Shown: positions 50,079 to 60,000 of the stretch, piece by piece
How positions within the stretch are numbered: position 1 is the stretch's first letter
How the letters are laid out: every line of letters begins with the position of its first letter
From: Alcaligenes endophyticus
Lineage (GTDB): Bacteria > Pseudomonadota > Gammaproteobacteria > Burkholderiales > Burkholderiaceae_B
Assembly: GCF_026344035.1 (NCBI RefSeq)
Contig: NZ_JAPKND010000009.1
Location: 104,621-168,620 of the forward strand
Direction of reading: 5' to 3'
Length of the DNA: 64,000 nucleotides
The notes under the pieces: model-generated
The model's input: the letters and a program-made list of their open reading frames with translations, nothing else
Told to the model about the DNA's origin: nothing
The model's database searches: none
Position numbers and translations under genes: made by a program

Positions 50079-50162
50079 TCAGGTCATTACGATCAGCCTC
50101 TGGTTAGTTTTTTATATCTACGCTATATGGCTTTAACGTTCGACCTGCTTAATGTGGGCTTT

Positions 50163-50705
50163 TTATCGATAGCGCTTATTGCCACCTGATGTGATGCAAT
50201 ACCTCCCCCCTCTTGGCCCATAGCAGTTATTACCGGAAGAGCAAGAGCACCCAGAGCTGTACTGAGGGGTAGAGCGGGTAATAGTGCGTAAAGGTGGGGG
50301 CGGCGCAGGCTTCCATTTGGGCTGGTCACTACAGTCGCTATATTCACATAAGTGAGAGTTGGATACCCAGAGGTCAGGGGAGTCATTGCCTGATATCTTG
50401 CTCCAGCTGCCTTCCTCTGAGTAAATGATGACTTTCGCACCATGCTTTAAAGAGCTAATGATTTTTCCGTTCGGGCTGGAGCGTATGTTTAATGTCTTTG
50501 GGCCTATGTATCGTTCTTCGTATGCAGGCTCAGTTTTAGCAGGAAGAGGCTCCATTGCAGCGGAGAATTCCTGATTTTTGGCTATTTCAGTATATGATTT
50601 CGTCGAAGATGATTGATTGTTGCGTCGAGAAGAGGAATCGTCTCCACCGCACATTTTCATGATCAATACTAAGACAAATAATCCAAATAAAAGTTGAGCT
50701 TTCAT
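50163..50705 (-). CDS. Exported SH3-domain protein
   Basis: 180 residues from the ATG at 50705. A signal or lipid-anchor start (MKAQLLFGLFVLVLIMKMCGG), a Ser/Asn linker, then a bacterial SH3 domain (about 78-135: GPKTLNIRSSPNGKIISSLKHG, SWSKISGNDSPDLWVSNSHL). The end is Cys/Gly-rich (GCSCSSGNNCYGPRGGRYC), a tail common in such phage and envelope proteins. It may bind the cell wall. The open frame continues upstream but that part overlaps the next gene and is not coding. Confidence 0.78.
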   Translation of the reverse strand: MKAQLLFGLFVLVLIMKMCGGDDSSSRRNNQSSSTKSYTEIAKNQEFSAAMEPLPAKTEPAYEERYIGPKTLNIRSSPNGKIISSLKHGAKVIIYSEEGSWSKISGNDSPDLWVSNSHLCEYSDCSDQPKWKPAPPPPLRTITRSTPQYSSGCSCSSGNNCYGPRGGRYCITSGGNKRYR

Positions 50706-50841
50706 AGAGAAACAATAATAGATTGATGTTATTTCTATATGTAACTTAGCTTGTATGTGAAAATAAAGATACTGGTTTAAAAAACAGCCTCTAAATAGTG
50801 AGCTATGATGCCTTGTATTGATTTGATACTGGGTGCTAGGG

Positions 50842-51225
50842 ATGAGCGTGGCAGATGAATTGAGAAAGCTGGATGACCTAAGAAAGGACGGGCTGCTCAG
50901 TAATGCTGAGTTTGAGAGGCAAAAGGCAGTTCTTTTGGGCGAAGATAGGCCGCTTGAAGATCCCCAAAGGCAAGGTCGCTCAGGCTTCTCTATAGCTTTT
51001 CGATTAATGCTAGGCGCCGTAGTTGTTTTTGTGCTTTTGCTTCTTTTGGGGCAGTGTAAATTGAGTGAAGGGTTAACGGAGAAGCAAAACGCCCGAAACT
51101 CTATTAAATATTGTTGGGAGGAGACGGAAAGAAAGGCGTTATCCCCGAGCGAGCAAAGATTTACTGCAAGGACATGTGAATACATGGAGTCCGAGTTTGA
51201 GAAAAAATACGGGTATCAACCCTAA
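50842..51225 (+). CDS. SHOCT-domain membrane protein
   Basis: 127 residues from the ATG at 50842. The first 35 are a SHOCT domain (ADELRKLDDLRKDGLLSNAEFERQK), followed by a membrane helix (about 56-73) and a charged tail with two cysteines. SHOCT domains occur at ends of membrane proteins and have no firm role. Divergent from the SH3 gene. Confidence 0.78.
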   Translation: MSVADELRKLDDLRKDGLLSNAEFERQKAVLLGEDRPLEDPQRQGRSGFSIAFRLMLGAVVVFVLLLLLGQCKLSEGLTEKQNARNSIKYCWEETERKALSPSEQRFTARTCEYMESEFEKKYGYQP

Positions 51226-51268
51226 AAAACCAATTTTCGCGATTTTGATGGCGAATTACCCACCCTAG

Positions 51269-51293
51269 CCCTGCCAGTGAGCAGGGTTTTTTT
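51269..51293 (+). terminator. Terminator before the tape measure gene
   Basis: CCCTGC-CAGTGA-GCAGGG with seven T residues. It closes the accessory island; the tape measure start lies 15 bp behind. Confidence 0.85.
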
Positions 51294-51307
51294 ATGGGCG
51301 AACGATT

Positions 51308-54300
51308 ATGTCAATGACATTGGCTGAATTGCAGCTAGAAATAGATAGCCGTCGTGTTAAGGAGGCTCAGAAGGAGCTTGACCGTCTGGCGCAATCTGCC
51401 GATAAGGCTGAGGGCGCAACCGATTCTCTAAATCGTACAAATAAGGAAGCAGAAGACCGTTATAAATCGATTGCTCAGGCTGCTGTCGCAAGACAACTTG
51501 CCATGCAGGAGGAGGTTCGATCTATGCGCGAATCGAACTCTGTGGTGCGAAAAACAAGTGAAGGCTGGCAAGAGCGTGCGCGTACTTATACGGCGGTAGC
51601 CTCGGCGGAGCGTAAAGTTCAACTCGCCCAAGAGCGGCAAGAGGCCGCTATGAAGGCCGCGGCAGAAGCAGCAGACAAAAATAGATCTTCGCTTGAGAAG
51701 CTGCTAAACCAGATCGATCCGCTTGAGGGCAAGCTTAGTCGGCTCGATCGGATGGAAAAACAGTTAAATCAGTCTTTCCGTCAGGGCATCCTAGATGTTG
51801 ATACTTACGCCCAATCATTAGCCAAAATTGCTGGGCAGAGATCAGCGATTAGTGATCAGCAAATGAAGCAGGTCGCTGATGGCGCGGGTCAGGCTGTGGT
51901 TATGATGGATAGACTGGGCCTAAGCACGACCACAGCGCGATATAACCTTTTGCTTCTTGCTCGTGCGGCCGCAAGCGGAGACATCAGGCAGGCCGGCAGC
52001 TCGATACTTAGACTTGGCTCAGGCGTTGATCTGCTGAGCGGCGTCTCAAGAGGGGCAGCATTGTCAGTGGGAAGCTTGGTTGCCGCTATAGGGGCGTCCG
52101 CTGGAGCCATGGCCTTATATGAGCGAGGCGCACAGGAGGCACGTAACTATAATATTGCGCTCATCGATACAGGGCGGATTGCTGGGGTTAGTGGCGGGCA
52201 GCTAGAGGAAATGGCACGTCGTATTAGTGACTCTGAGGCTGTTACCAGAGCGGCTGCGGCTGTGCTTGTTGAATTAACTGCGAATGCGAGGCTCTCTGGG
52301 CGGGATATTGAGGTAGCAGGCCAGGCCATATACGCCATGTCTCAATTAACAGGGCGTGGCGTCTCTGATATGGCTGGAGAATTTGCGGCATTGCGTAGAG
52401 ACCCAGTGCAGGCATTGCTTGATCTGAATGAGCAGTACGGCTATTTGAGCCTATCTACTCTAAATCAAGTTCGAGCATTAGAGCGAGAGGGTAGGCAGCA
52501 AGAAGCGGTTTCTGTAGCTGTTCGTGCGCATGCAGACATGATGCAGCAGAGAGCGCCACAGATTGCTGAAAACATTAATGTTTTCACTAAGGCTTGGCTT
52601 TCAGCTAAAAGCGCGGCAAACGACTACTTCTCTGCTGCAGCCAAATCCTTTAACTACGCTCTTGGTGGTGCTCGGCCAGTTAGTGATATTAAGTCTGATT
52701 TGGACGAAGCGCTTCAAGAAAGGGACCGTGAGCTAGCAGGAGTAGGGCGCGGGCTAGACCGTCCAATCAAATGGATACAAGCGAATGTTTTTGGGAAAGA
52801 AGGAGAGGAGCTAGCGGATAAGTATGCACTTACTGATATTGATGAAAAAATTCGCAAGCTACGGATTGATTTAGAAGCGGCAGAAAAGCGTGAGCGTGAC
52901 GAATTAGAAAGAGGCCGTTTGCAGGAAACGCAAAATGCAGGCTTAGCTGGGTCTTCTTTTTTGGACCATTACGCTGAACGTTCCAAGTCTGATTATGCCA
53001 AAGCTTTAGAAATTCAAAAAATCAAGCGCTCGACTACAGCCGCAATCATGGCTGACGGGGAAAATGCGGCGCATTACCTGAAGCTAGAGAAAATTGCGCT
53101 TGATGAAGTCGAGAAGCGCTTCAAGCCCGCCGGCTCCAATAAACAGGCTGATGTATCTGTGTACCGCCGGCAGCTTCAGTCTTTGGTCGATGACTTCCGC
53201 AACGCCAACTCCATACTGGACTCTGAGCGTCGAGCAGGAAACATTAGCGAAGAGGAGTACTGGCAAAAGAAAATCAGCCTTATTGATCAAAATGAGGCAG
53301 CTCAAAAAATCGCGATGCATGGCGAACTTGAACGCTTATCTCGTACCAAGAACAGCGCCAAGCAACGAGCAGATATTGAGGCGCAGTTAGCCAAGATATC
53401 CAAAGAGGCAGACCGAGACCGCCAGTTAGCGGCTAATGGCCAGAAAGAGGCGATGCATAAGGCAGAAATAGCCATTACTGCTTATATCGACGCCTTAAAT
53501 CAGTTGGTGAAAGCCGAAGAGCGGGCAGGGCAGCAGCGTCTAGCGGGGATGGGTTTAGGTTCGCGTGAGCGTGAACTACAAGCTGGGTTAGACGGTGCTG
53601 ATGCGCGGTTTGCGCAGGAGCAAGTAAATCTTAGTAGAGATCTAGACTCTAAAAATATCAATCAAGGTGAGTACGAGAAAAAACTAGCAGGAATTCGGCA
53701 AGCGCACCAAAGTTTACGCGATCAGTTGGTAGCAAACTACCACGCTATCCGAGAGGCTGAGGGTAACTGGCTTCTGGGCTCACAGGAAGGCTTGCGTAAC
53801 TATGCGGACGAGGCGGCTAATGCCTATAAAGTGGCGGCTGACTTTTCTCATAGCTTTGCGCGGAATATGGAAAACGCCATCATGGATTTGGCAACTACCA
53901 GTGACCACTCATTTAAGAGCGTGGCTAGATCGTTTGGCAATCTGACGGCTAGTGTTTTGCGTGATATGGCTCGTATGGCGTTACAGCAACAGGTGATGGG
54001 GCCGTTAATGGGCATGCTGTCCAGTGCCTTTACTCCTACTTTAACGATGGGTGGAGCCGCGGTGTCAGCGGCTCCTAGCGTGGACCTAAGTCACTCGATG
54101 GGGCAGTTTTCGTTTTCTAGTGGTGGCTTCACTGGCGTAGGTGGGCGGTATGAACCAGCGGGCGTAGTTCACAAAGGAGAGGGTGTACTAAACCAAGATG
54201 AGATCCGCGCACTTGGTGGTGAGGCTGGGTTTAATGCCTTACGTCGTGCGATTCGTGGGCCTGGGCATTCTATGGGTGGCATGGCTGGGAGCCCTATGCT

Positions 54301-54517
54301 TCCTCCGCCGGTGGGTAGGCAAGCCCCTGCCGGTGGCGAGCCTAAGGTAGAAATCCATATTCACAATAATGGTGAGGTCAGTTCCGAGGCAACGCCGGGC
54401 TTAGAAGAGTTCGCAAAGCTCATGCAGCAAATTGCACGAGCTGAATATCAGAAACTACAGGTTCGGTCTCAGCGTCCAGGTGGGATCAGCTGGAACGATA
54501 GTCAGAGGTTCGTCTAA
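51308..54517 (+). CDS. Tail tape measure protein
   Basis: 1069 residues. It has long coiled coils (20-170, 510-560, 640-800), a hydrophobic Gly/Ala-rich centre (about 225-275: GSGVDLLSGVSRGAALS, then SLVAAIGASAGAMALY) with the TMP core (VSDMAGEFAALRRDPVQALLDL), and a C-terminal block (NAIMDLATTSDHSFKSVARSFGNLTA in blocks) shared with lambda H-like proteins. It sets tail length and is ejected with the DNA. The stop shares a base with the next start. Confidence 0.92.
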   Translation: MSMTLAELQLEIDSRRVKEAQKELDRLAQSADKAEGATDSLNRTNKEAEDRYKSIAQAAVARQLAMQEEVRSMRESNSVVRKTSEGWQERARTYTAVASAERKVQLAQERQEAAMKAAAEAADKNRSSLEKLLNQIDPLEGKLSRLDRMEKQLNQSFRQGILDVDTYAQSLAKIAGQRSAISDQQMKQVADGAGQAVVMMDRLGLSTTTARYNLLLLARAAASGDIRQAGSSILRLGSGVDLLSGVSRGAALSVGSLVAAIGASAGAMALYERGAQEARNYNIALIDTGRIAGVSGGQLEEMARRISDSEAVTRAAAAVLVELTANARLSGRDIEVAGQAIYAMSQLTGRGVSDMAGEFAALRRDPVQALLDLNEQYGYLSLSTLNQVRALEREGRQQEAVSVAVRAHADMMQQRAPQIAENINVFTKAWLSAKSAANDYFSAAAKSFNYALGGARPVSDIKSDLDEALQERDRELAGVGRGLDRPIKWIQANVFGKEGEELADKYALTDIDEKIRKLRIDLEAAEKRERDELERGRLQETQNAGLAGSSFLDHYAERSKSDYAKALEIQKIKRSTTAAIMADGENAAHYLKLEKIALDEVEKRFKPAGSNKQADVSVYRRQLQSLVDDFRNANSILDSERRAGNISEEEYWQKKISLIDQNEAAQKIAMHGELERLSRTKNSAKQRADIEAQLAKISKEADRDRQLAANGQKEAMHKAEIAITAYIDALNQLVKAEERAGQQRLAGMGLGSRERELQAGLDGADARFAQEQVNLSRDLDSKNINQGEYEKKLAGIRQAHQSLRDQLVANYHAIREAEGNWLLGSQEGLRNYADEAANAYKVAADFSHSFARNMENAIMDLATTSDHSFKSVARSFGNLTASVLRDMARMALQQQVMGPLMGMLSSAFTPTLTMGGAAVSAAPSVDLSHSMGQFSFSSGGFTGVGGRYEPAGVVHKGEGVLNQDEIRALGGEAGFNALRRAIRGPGHSMGGMAGSPMLPPPVGRQAPAGGEPKVEIHIHNNGEVSSEATPGLEEFAKLMQQIARAEYQKLQVRSQRPGGISWNDSQRFV

Positions 54518-54855
54518 TGAGTTTTCAAACCTTTACGTGGTGCCCAAGGGTGGATCCTGAGGGCTCTACTGCTTTTCGGCTCCATGAGATTCAGTTTGGG
54601 GATGGCTATAAACAGTCTGTGGGCGACGGGATTAACAATGAGGTGCGGACGTGGCCACTGACATTTGTAGGGCTAGAGCACGAAATTGCGCCGATTCGGG
54701 ACTTTCTGCGTGCTCACAAAGGGTATAAGCCTTTTAAGTGGACGCCTCCCTTGGATTCTGAGGGGTTATATGAGGTGCAGCAATTTACCTTACGGCCTCA
54801 CGGGGGCGGCGTGTATACCTTGAGCGCTACGTTTGCGCAGAGGTTTGCGCCTTAA
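54517..54855 (+). CDS. Minor tail protein M-like
   Basis: 112 residues: FTWCPRVDPEGSTAFRLHEIQFGDGYKQ in blocks, FRV-type beta strands, FKWTPP and a C-terminal VYTLSATFAQRF. This matches the lambda M type, which forms part of the tail tip. TAATG overlap with the tape measure gene. Confidence 0.88.
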   Translation: MSFQTFTWCPRVDPEGSTAFRLHEIQFGDGYKQSVGDGINNEVRTWPLTFVGLEHEIAPIRDFLRAHKGYKPFKWTPPLDSEGLYEVQQFTLRPHGGGVYTLSATFAQRFAP

Positions 54856-54876
54856 GAAGTACTTAGCAATATATTG

Positions 54877-54898
54877 ACTCGCTTAGGCGGGTTTTTTT
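54877..54898 (+). terminator. Hairpin with T run after the M-like gene
   Basis: ACTCGC-TTAG-GCGGGT with one G-T pair, then a T7 run overlapping the start of the next gene. It may lower, but not stop, expression of the tail tip genes. Confidence 0.65.
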
Positions 54899-55642
54899 AT
54901 GGGCAATCGCATGATATTAGCGGATGTACAAAAGTTAACGCCTGGCAATTTGATCACCTTATACGAGGTAGATTGCCGTGCCATTGGTGGCGATGTAGAG
55001 CGGTACCACAACCACACAGATAGCACGATTACATGGCAGGGGCATCAATATTTGCCTTGGGCAATTGAGGCCGAGGATTTCGAGCGCACCGGTGAACCTC
55101 AGCAGCCACAGCCTACGCTTCGGGTAGGCAATATAGGCACTGATCAAAATGGTGAGCCGATTACTGGCGTGGTGTCGGCATTGTGTTTGGCCTTGGGTGA
55201 CTTGAAAGGGGCGACGCTGGTCCGTAAACGTACGTTTGCTAAATATTTGGACGCGGTCAATTTTGATGGGGGCAACCCAACAGCAAGCACCACTGAGCAC
55301 TTGCCTGATGAGCGCTGGTTGATCAGCCAAAAGAGTGAAGAAAATCCTCAGTTTGTGACCTTTGTGCTTTCCTCGCCGTTGCAGTTTGATGGCGTGCAGT
55401 TACCCAGCAGGCAGATCATTGCTAACGTTTGTGGGTGGTTAATAAAAGCTGCGCCAGAGGGTGGGTACCGAGGCGCATGGTGTGGGTACACAGGGCCAGC
55501 CATGTTCACTAAAGAGGGCAAGCCAACCACTGACCCAAGTCTTGATCGCTGTGGAGGCTGTTTATCGGATTGTGTGCTCAGGCATGGCAAAAACAAGCCG
55601 TTGCCTTACGGTGGCTTTCCTTCAGCAGATCGGGTGCGCTAA
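54899..55642 (+). CDS. Minor tail protein L-like
   Basis: 247 residues from ATG 54899 (an ATG at 54911 is equally possible). Typical L text: ITLYEVDCRAIGGDVERY, WQGHQYLPWAIEAE, FSRR-type LPSRQIIANVCGWL, WCGYTGPAMF and DRCGGCLSDCVLRHG. Lambda L binds an iron-sulfur cluster through four C-terminal cysteines; Cys residues are present in the matching places. It is part of the tail tip. Confidence 0.9.
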   Translation: MGNRMILADVQKLTPGNLITLYEVDCRAIGGDVERYHNHTDSTITWQGHQYLPWAIEAEDFERTGEPQQPQPTLRVGNIGTDQNGEPITGVVSALCLALGDLKGATLVRKRTFAKYLDAVNFDGGNPTASTTEHLPDERWLISQKSEENPQFVTFVLSSPLQFDGVQLPSRQIIANVCGWLIKAAPEGGYRGAWCGYTGPAMFTKEGKPTTDPSLDRCGGCLSDCVLRHGKNKPLPYGGFPSADRVR

Positions 55643-56412
55643 TGCGAGTACATATTAAACGTGCAATAGAGCGGCATGCCTTAGCTGATTACCCCCGTGA
55701 GGCGTGTGGACTGATTGTGGCGGATGGTAATAAGCAGCGCTATGTACCGTGTCGCAATATTGCAGATGATGGCGCGGATTTTCATTTGCCGGCGGCCGAT
55801 TTTGTAGCGGCTGAGGAAGTAGGGCGGGTTTTGGCTGTAGTGCATTCACATGTTGACCAAGACGCTCAGCCTTCAGAAGCTGATCTGGTGTCATGCGAGG
55901 CAACAGCTCTGCCATGGCATATTGTGGCTGTTGGCCAAGACGCAGGCGATGAAGCTCCAAGTGTGCGTGGTTGGCACTCCTTCAAGCCTACGGGGTATGT
56001 CGCGCCATTAGTGGGTCGCTCATTTCATCACGGCAGCCTTGACTGCTATGGCCTGATTCGCGACTTTTATCAACGCGAGCTGGACATTGAGCTTTTAGAT
56101 TTTGAGCGTCCCGATGACTGGTGGAGTAAGCCGGAGTCTGGTGAGTTGTATTTAGAGAACTTTGAAAAGGCGGGCTTTGTGCAGGTTACGGATGGACCGC
56201 GTTATGGGGACGTGATTCTGATGCAGTACCGCTCTGAGCGCACTAATCATGGCGGCGTGTATCTGGGCGATCAACCTTTAAAAGCAGAGCCGTATTTGTA
56301 TCCAGTACCAAACGCCATGCTTCATCACGCCATGCCAAGATTATCTGAACGTGTCGTTTACGCGGGCTACTGGCAGGACATAACGCGCATGATAGTGAGG
56401 TATCAACAATGA
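55642..56412 (+). CDS. Tail assembly protein K-like (JAB and NlpC/P60 domains)
   Basis: 256 residues from the ATG at 55642, sharing a base with the previous stop. The JAB/MPN domain (YPREACGLIVADG, then VHSHVDQDAQPSEAD) has the metal-binding H-x-H and D. The NlpC/P60 domain has Cys in DCYGLIRDFY and His in TNHGGVYLGD. It trims the tail tip or cuts the cell wall during entry. Confidence 0.92.
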   Translation: MRVHIKRAIERHALADYPREACGLIVADGNKQRYVPCRNIADDGADFHLPAADFVAAEEVGRVLAVVHSHVDQDAQPSEADLVSCEATALPWHIVAVGQDAGDEAPSVRGWHSFKPTGYVAPLVGRSFHHGSLDCYGLIRDFYQRELDIELLDFERPDDWWSKPESGELYLENFEKAGFVQVTDGPRYGDVILMQYRSERTNHGGVYLGDQPLKAEPYLYPVPNAMLHHAMPRLSERVVYAGYWQDITRMIVRYQQ

Positions 56413-57071
56413 CAAGCATAACGCTGCCGGCACAAGCCGGTTTTTTTACGTCTGATGACTCCGAGCGTCTACGGGAAGTTCGTTTGGCAGGGCGGCTAGG
56501 TAAGACGTTTGGGCGAGTCCATTACTTTGTTTGTAATGACATTGCAGGAGCTGTGCGCGCGCTGTGCACGATGGTTCCAGGCTTTGCTCAAGAGCTATAC
56601 GGCAGTCAAGATAAAGGCGTTGCGTACTCGTGCTGGGTGGGCAAAGAGAACGTCGGCGAGGACATGTTGCATGCGCCTGTAGGTGATGACGTTATTCGTA
56701 TTGCTCCGGAAATAATCGGGTCAGGGCGGGGGGGCATATTCCAAGTGGTGCTTGGGGCGGCGCTGATTGGGTCAGCTTTCCTGACGGGCGGCGCGACGCT
56801 AGCTGCTGGAAAGCTCGCCTTTAGCGGAATTCTGGGTCAAATGTCGTTTGGGGTTGGGTTCTCGATGGTTCTAGGCGGTGTGTCGCAGTTACTCACTCGC
56901 CAACCTCAAGGGCTCACCAGTGTGAAATCGGTCGATAACGGAGCCTCGTATAACTTTAATGGCCCCGTAAACACTACCGCTCAGGGCAACCCCGTGCCGG
57001 TTTTGTATGGCGAAGCCATTGTGGGCGCAGCCACTATTTCCGGTGATATGTATTCTGAGGATACGCAGTAA
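56409..57071 (+). CDS. Tail assembly protein I-like
   Basis: 220 residues. The N-terminal half is a ubiquitin-like fold (VRLAGRLGKTFGRVHYFVCN), followed by two hydrophobic Gly-rich segments (about 113-165) and the end with NPVPVLYGEAIVG, as in lambda I. ATGA-coupled to K and TAATG-coupled to J. Confidence 0.9.
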   Translation: MTSITLPAQAGFFTSDDSERLREVRLAGRLGKTFGRVHYFVCNDIAGAVRALCTMVPGFAQELYGSQDKGVAYSCWVGKENVGEDMLHAPVGDDVIRIAPEIIGSGRGGIFQVVLGAALIGSAFLTGGATLAAGKLAFSGILGQMSFGVGFSMVLGGVSQLLTRQPQGLTSVKSVDNGASYNFNGPVNTTAQGNPVPVLYGEAIVGAATISGDMYSEDTQ

Positions 57072-60000
57072 TGACAGTAACTATTGAGCAAAGACGCGGC
57101 GGCATGCGCATCGTTGGGTCTGGTGGCGGCGGCAAAGGCGGTGGTGGTAGCGCACGCACGCCTGTAGAGCAGCCCGATAGCTTGCACAATACCGCCTATG
57201 CCGCTGTGCTGGATGTTGTCGGCAATGGCGAAATGGCTGGCCCCGTTCACCGTGATGAACCGTTGCGTGATATTTATTTAAACGGCACGCCTATACAGAA
57301 CGCCGATGGCAGCCTGAACTTTCGTAATGTGCAGGCAGAATACCGCGTTGGCACGCAAGACCAAGAACATATTGCAGGATTTCCAGCGGCTGCGAGCGTG
57401 ACGTCAGTTGGGCGTGAGGTCGGCACCACTACTCCATTCACTCAGTTGCTGACGAATCCGGATTTGTCCGCCGTTCGCATTACCTTGCATTGGCCACAGC
57501 TAATGCGCATGGTTGACTCGGGCGGCAATGCTGGCGATCGAGTTGGGTACCGAGTCGAGTACGCTATTGATTTAGCCATTGGCACGGGCTCGTTTTCAGA
57601 GGTGTTGCGCACTGCTGCGGACGGAAAAACGGTAAACGGCTATACCCGTACGCATCGTATTGAGTTGCCGCAGACAAGCCACGGTTGGACTGTGCGCGTT
57701 CGACGTTTAAGTCCAGAGCCAAACGATAGCGCTATTCAGTCGAAAATGATGGTGCAGTCGTACGCTGAGGTGATTGACGGGAAATTCCGCTATCCGATGA
57801 CTGCCGTGGTGGGTATCAAAGTGGATGCCGAGCAGTTTCAGTCCATTCCTACGCGTGCCTATCACTGGCGAGGCCAAATCATCCGAGTGCCGAGCAACTA
57901 CGACCCCGTTGGCCGTACTTATTCAGGCACTTGGGATGGGACGTTTAAGCGTGCCTGGTCGAACAATCCGGCTTGGGTTTTCTATGACATTCTCACCAAT
58001 AAACTATACGGTTTAGGTGATCGCATCGATGCGTCAATGGTGGATCGCTACGCGCTTTACCAAATTGGCGCTTATTGCGATCAACGAGTGCCTGACGGGC
58101 AGGGCGGTACCGAGCCTCGCTTTACGTGTAATGCGTACATACAGTCATCCGTGGATGCCTTGCGCCTTGTTAATGACTTGGCCAGCACGTTTAGGGGCAT
58201 GACGTACTGGGCTAATGGCCAGGCTGTAGGCGTTGCCGATATGCCTAGCGACCCGATCTACACATACTCGAATAGCAAAGTCGCGGGCGGCGTATTTAAC
58301 TACACTGGCGCGGATCTATCGACGGTTAGCACGGTTGCATTGGTGTCTTGGAGCGACCCGAGTGATTTTTATCGCGCCAAAGTCGAGGTGGTGCAGGACG
58401 AGGCAGGAATCCGCTTATTTGGTATCCGCAAAACAGAAATCACCGCTTTTGGCTGCTCGTCTCGTGGGCAGGCACAGCGTGTTGGCCTATATCACCTCTA
58501 CACATCGCTTATGGAGCAAGGCGGGGTATCGTTTGCGGTAGGGCTAGAGGGTGTTATTCCACAGCCCGGCAGCTTGGTGCGTATTGCCGATGCAAATCGT
58601 AGTGGGCGTCGTAATGGCGGGTTAGTTAGTGCGGCAACGGCCCGAGTGGTGACACTTGATGCTGATCATTCAATCAAAGTCGGCGATCGTTTAACGGCAA
58701 ATCTGCCGAGCGGGAAATCGCAGACTCGCACAGTGTCGGGCGTGGCTGGCCGCAAGGTGACTGTGAGCACAGCTTTTGGTGAGGTTCCGGCCGCTGAATC
58801 GTCTTGGTCTGTCGATTCTGACGACTTAGTGACCCAGCTCGTGCGAGTGATTTCCGTTAAGGATGTGGGCGGCATTACGTTTGAGATTTCAGGCGTATTC
58901 CATCATCCCGACAAATTTAATGTGATTGATAGCGGTGTGCGGCTGGAGCCGTTGCCTGTGTCAGTTGTGCCGCCACGGGTGCAGTCGGCACCTACCAATG
59001 TTCGTATTGCTGAGCATCATACTGTGCGTCAAGGTGTATCACGTCACACAGCAGAAATAGCTTGGGAGGCGGTTGATCACGCGACTGCGTATGACTTGCA
59101 GTGGCGCCGAGACAGTGGCGACTGGGTGCAAGTGCCGCGGACTGGTACGCGTTTAGTAGAAATACCAGACATCTACAGCGGCAGCTACCTAGTCCGCGTC
59201 CGCGCCATCAACGCTTTAGATGTACCTAGTCTATGGGCTTACTCAGAGCCTACAGAACTTAGCGGGCAAGTGGGCCAGCCGCCAGCAGTAGCGTTCTTGA
59301 ATGCCACTCCAATAAACTGGGGCATCCGCCTTAACTGGGGCTTTCCTACCGGTCCCAACATTTTTGAGCGTACAGAGATTCGCTACGGCGTCAGCTCTGA
59401 ATTTGCCCAGTCTTTGCCGGCTGGTGGCTTTGCTTATCCGACTAATCAGTTTGAGCAAACAGGCCTAGCTGTCACAACGGAGCATTTCTACTGGGCGCGG
59501 CTAATCGATAAAAACGGCACGCCCGGGCCGTGGTATCCGACAGAGAATCAGTCGGGTGTGCGGGGTAAACCGAGTCAAGATGCGGAGAGCTATAACGATC
59601 TAGTCACCAAAGAGATTGCTGAGGGCGCGCTCGGTCAGCAACTGATGGCCGATATTCTAGATATACCGAATATCCGTGATACGGCGGGGTCGGCTTTAGC
59701 TGAAACGGGCTTGCAAGCTCAAAAGATCGCGGACAATGCGCAGGCTATTGCTAAAGAGGTAATCGATCGAGGCACGGCGGTCGCTGCTGAGGCTCAGGCT
59801 CGCATTGACGGGCAGGTTGTTGCTGCGCAGGCGTTAGCCGATGGATTGACTGCCGAGGCTCAAGCTCGCGGTGCGGCTATTACTACGGAGAAAACGGAAC
59901 GTCAGACAGCTGACGCTTCATTGTCGAGTCGTATTGATACAGTAACAGCGTCAGCAGGCGCTAATGCTGCAGCGATACAGCAAGAGGCGCAAGCCCGGGC

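Noticed and set aside
50706..51185. Minus-strand extension of the SH3 protein
   Set aside because: It overlaps the SHOCT gene, shows no protein-like pattern, and the signal peptide at 50705 marks the true start.
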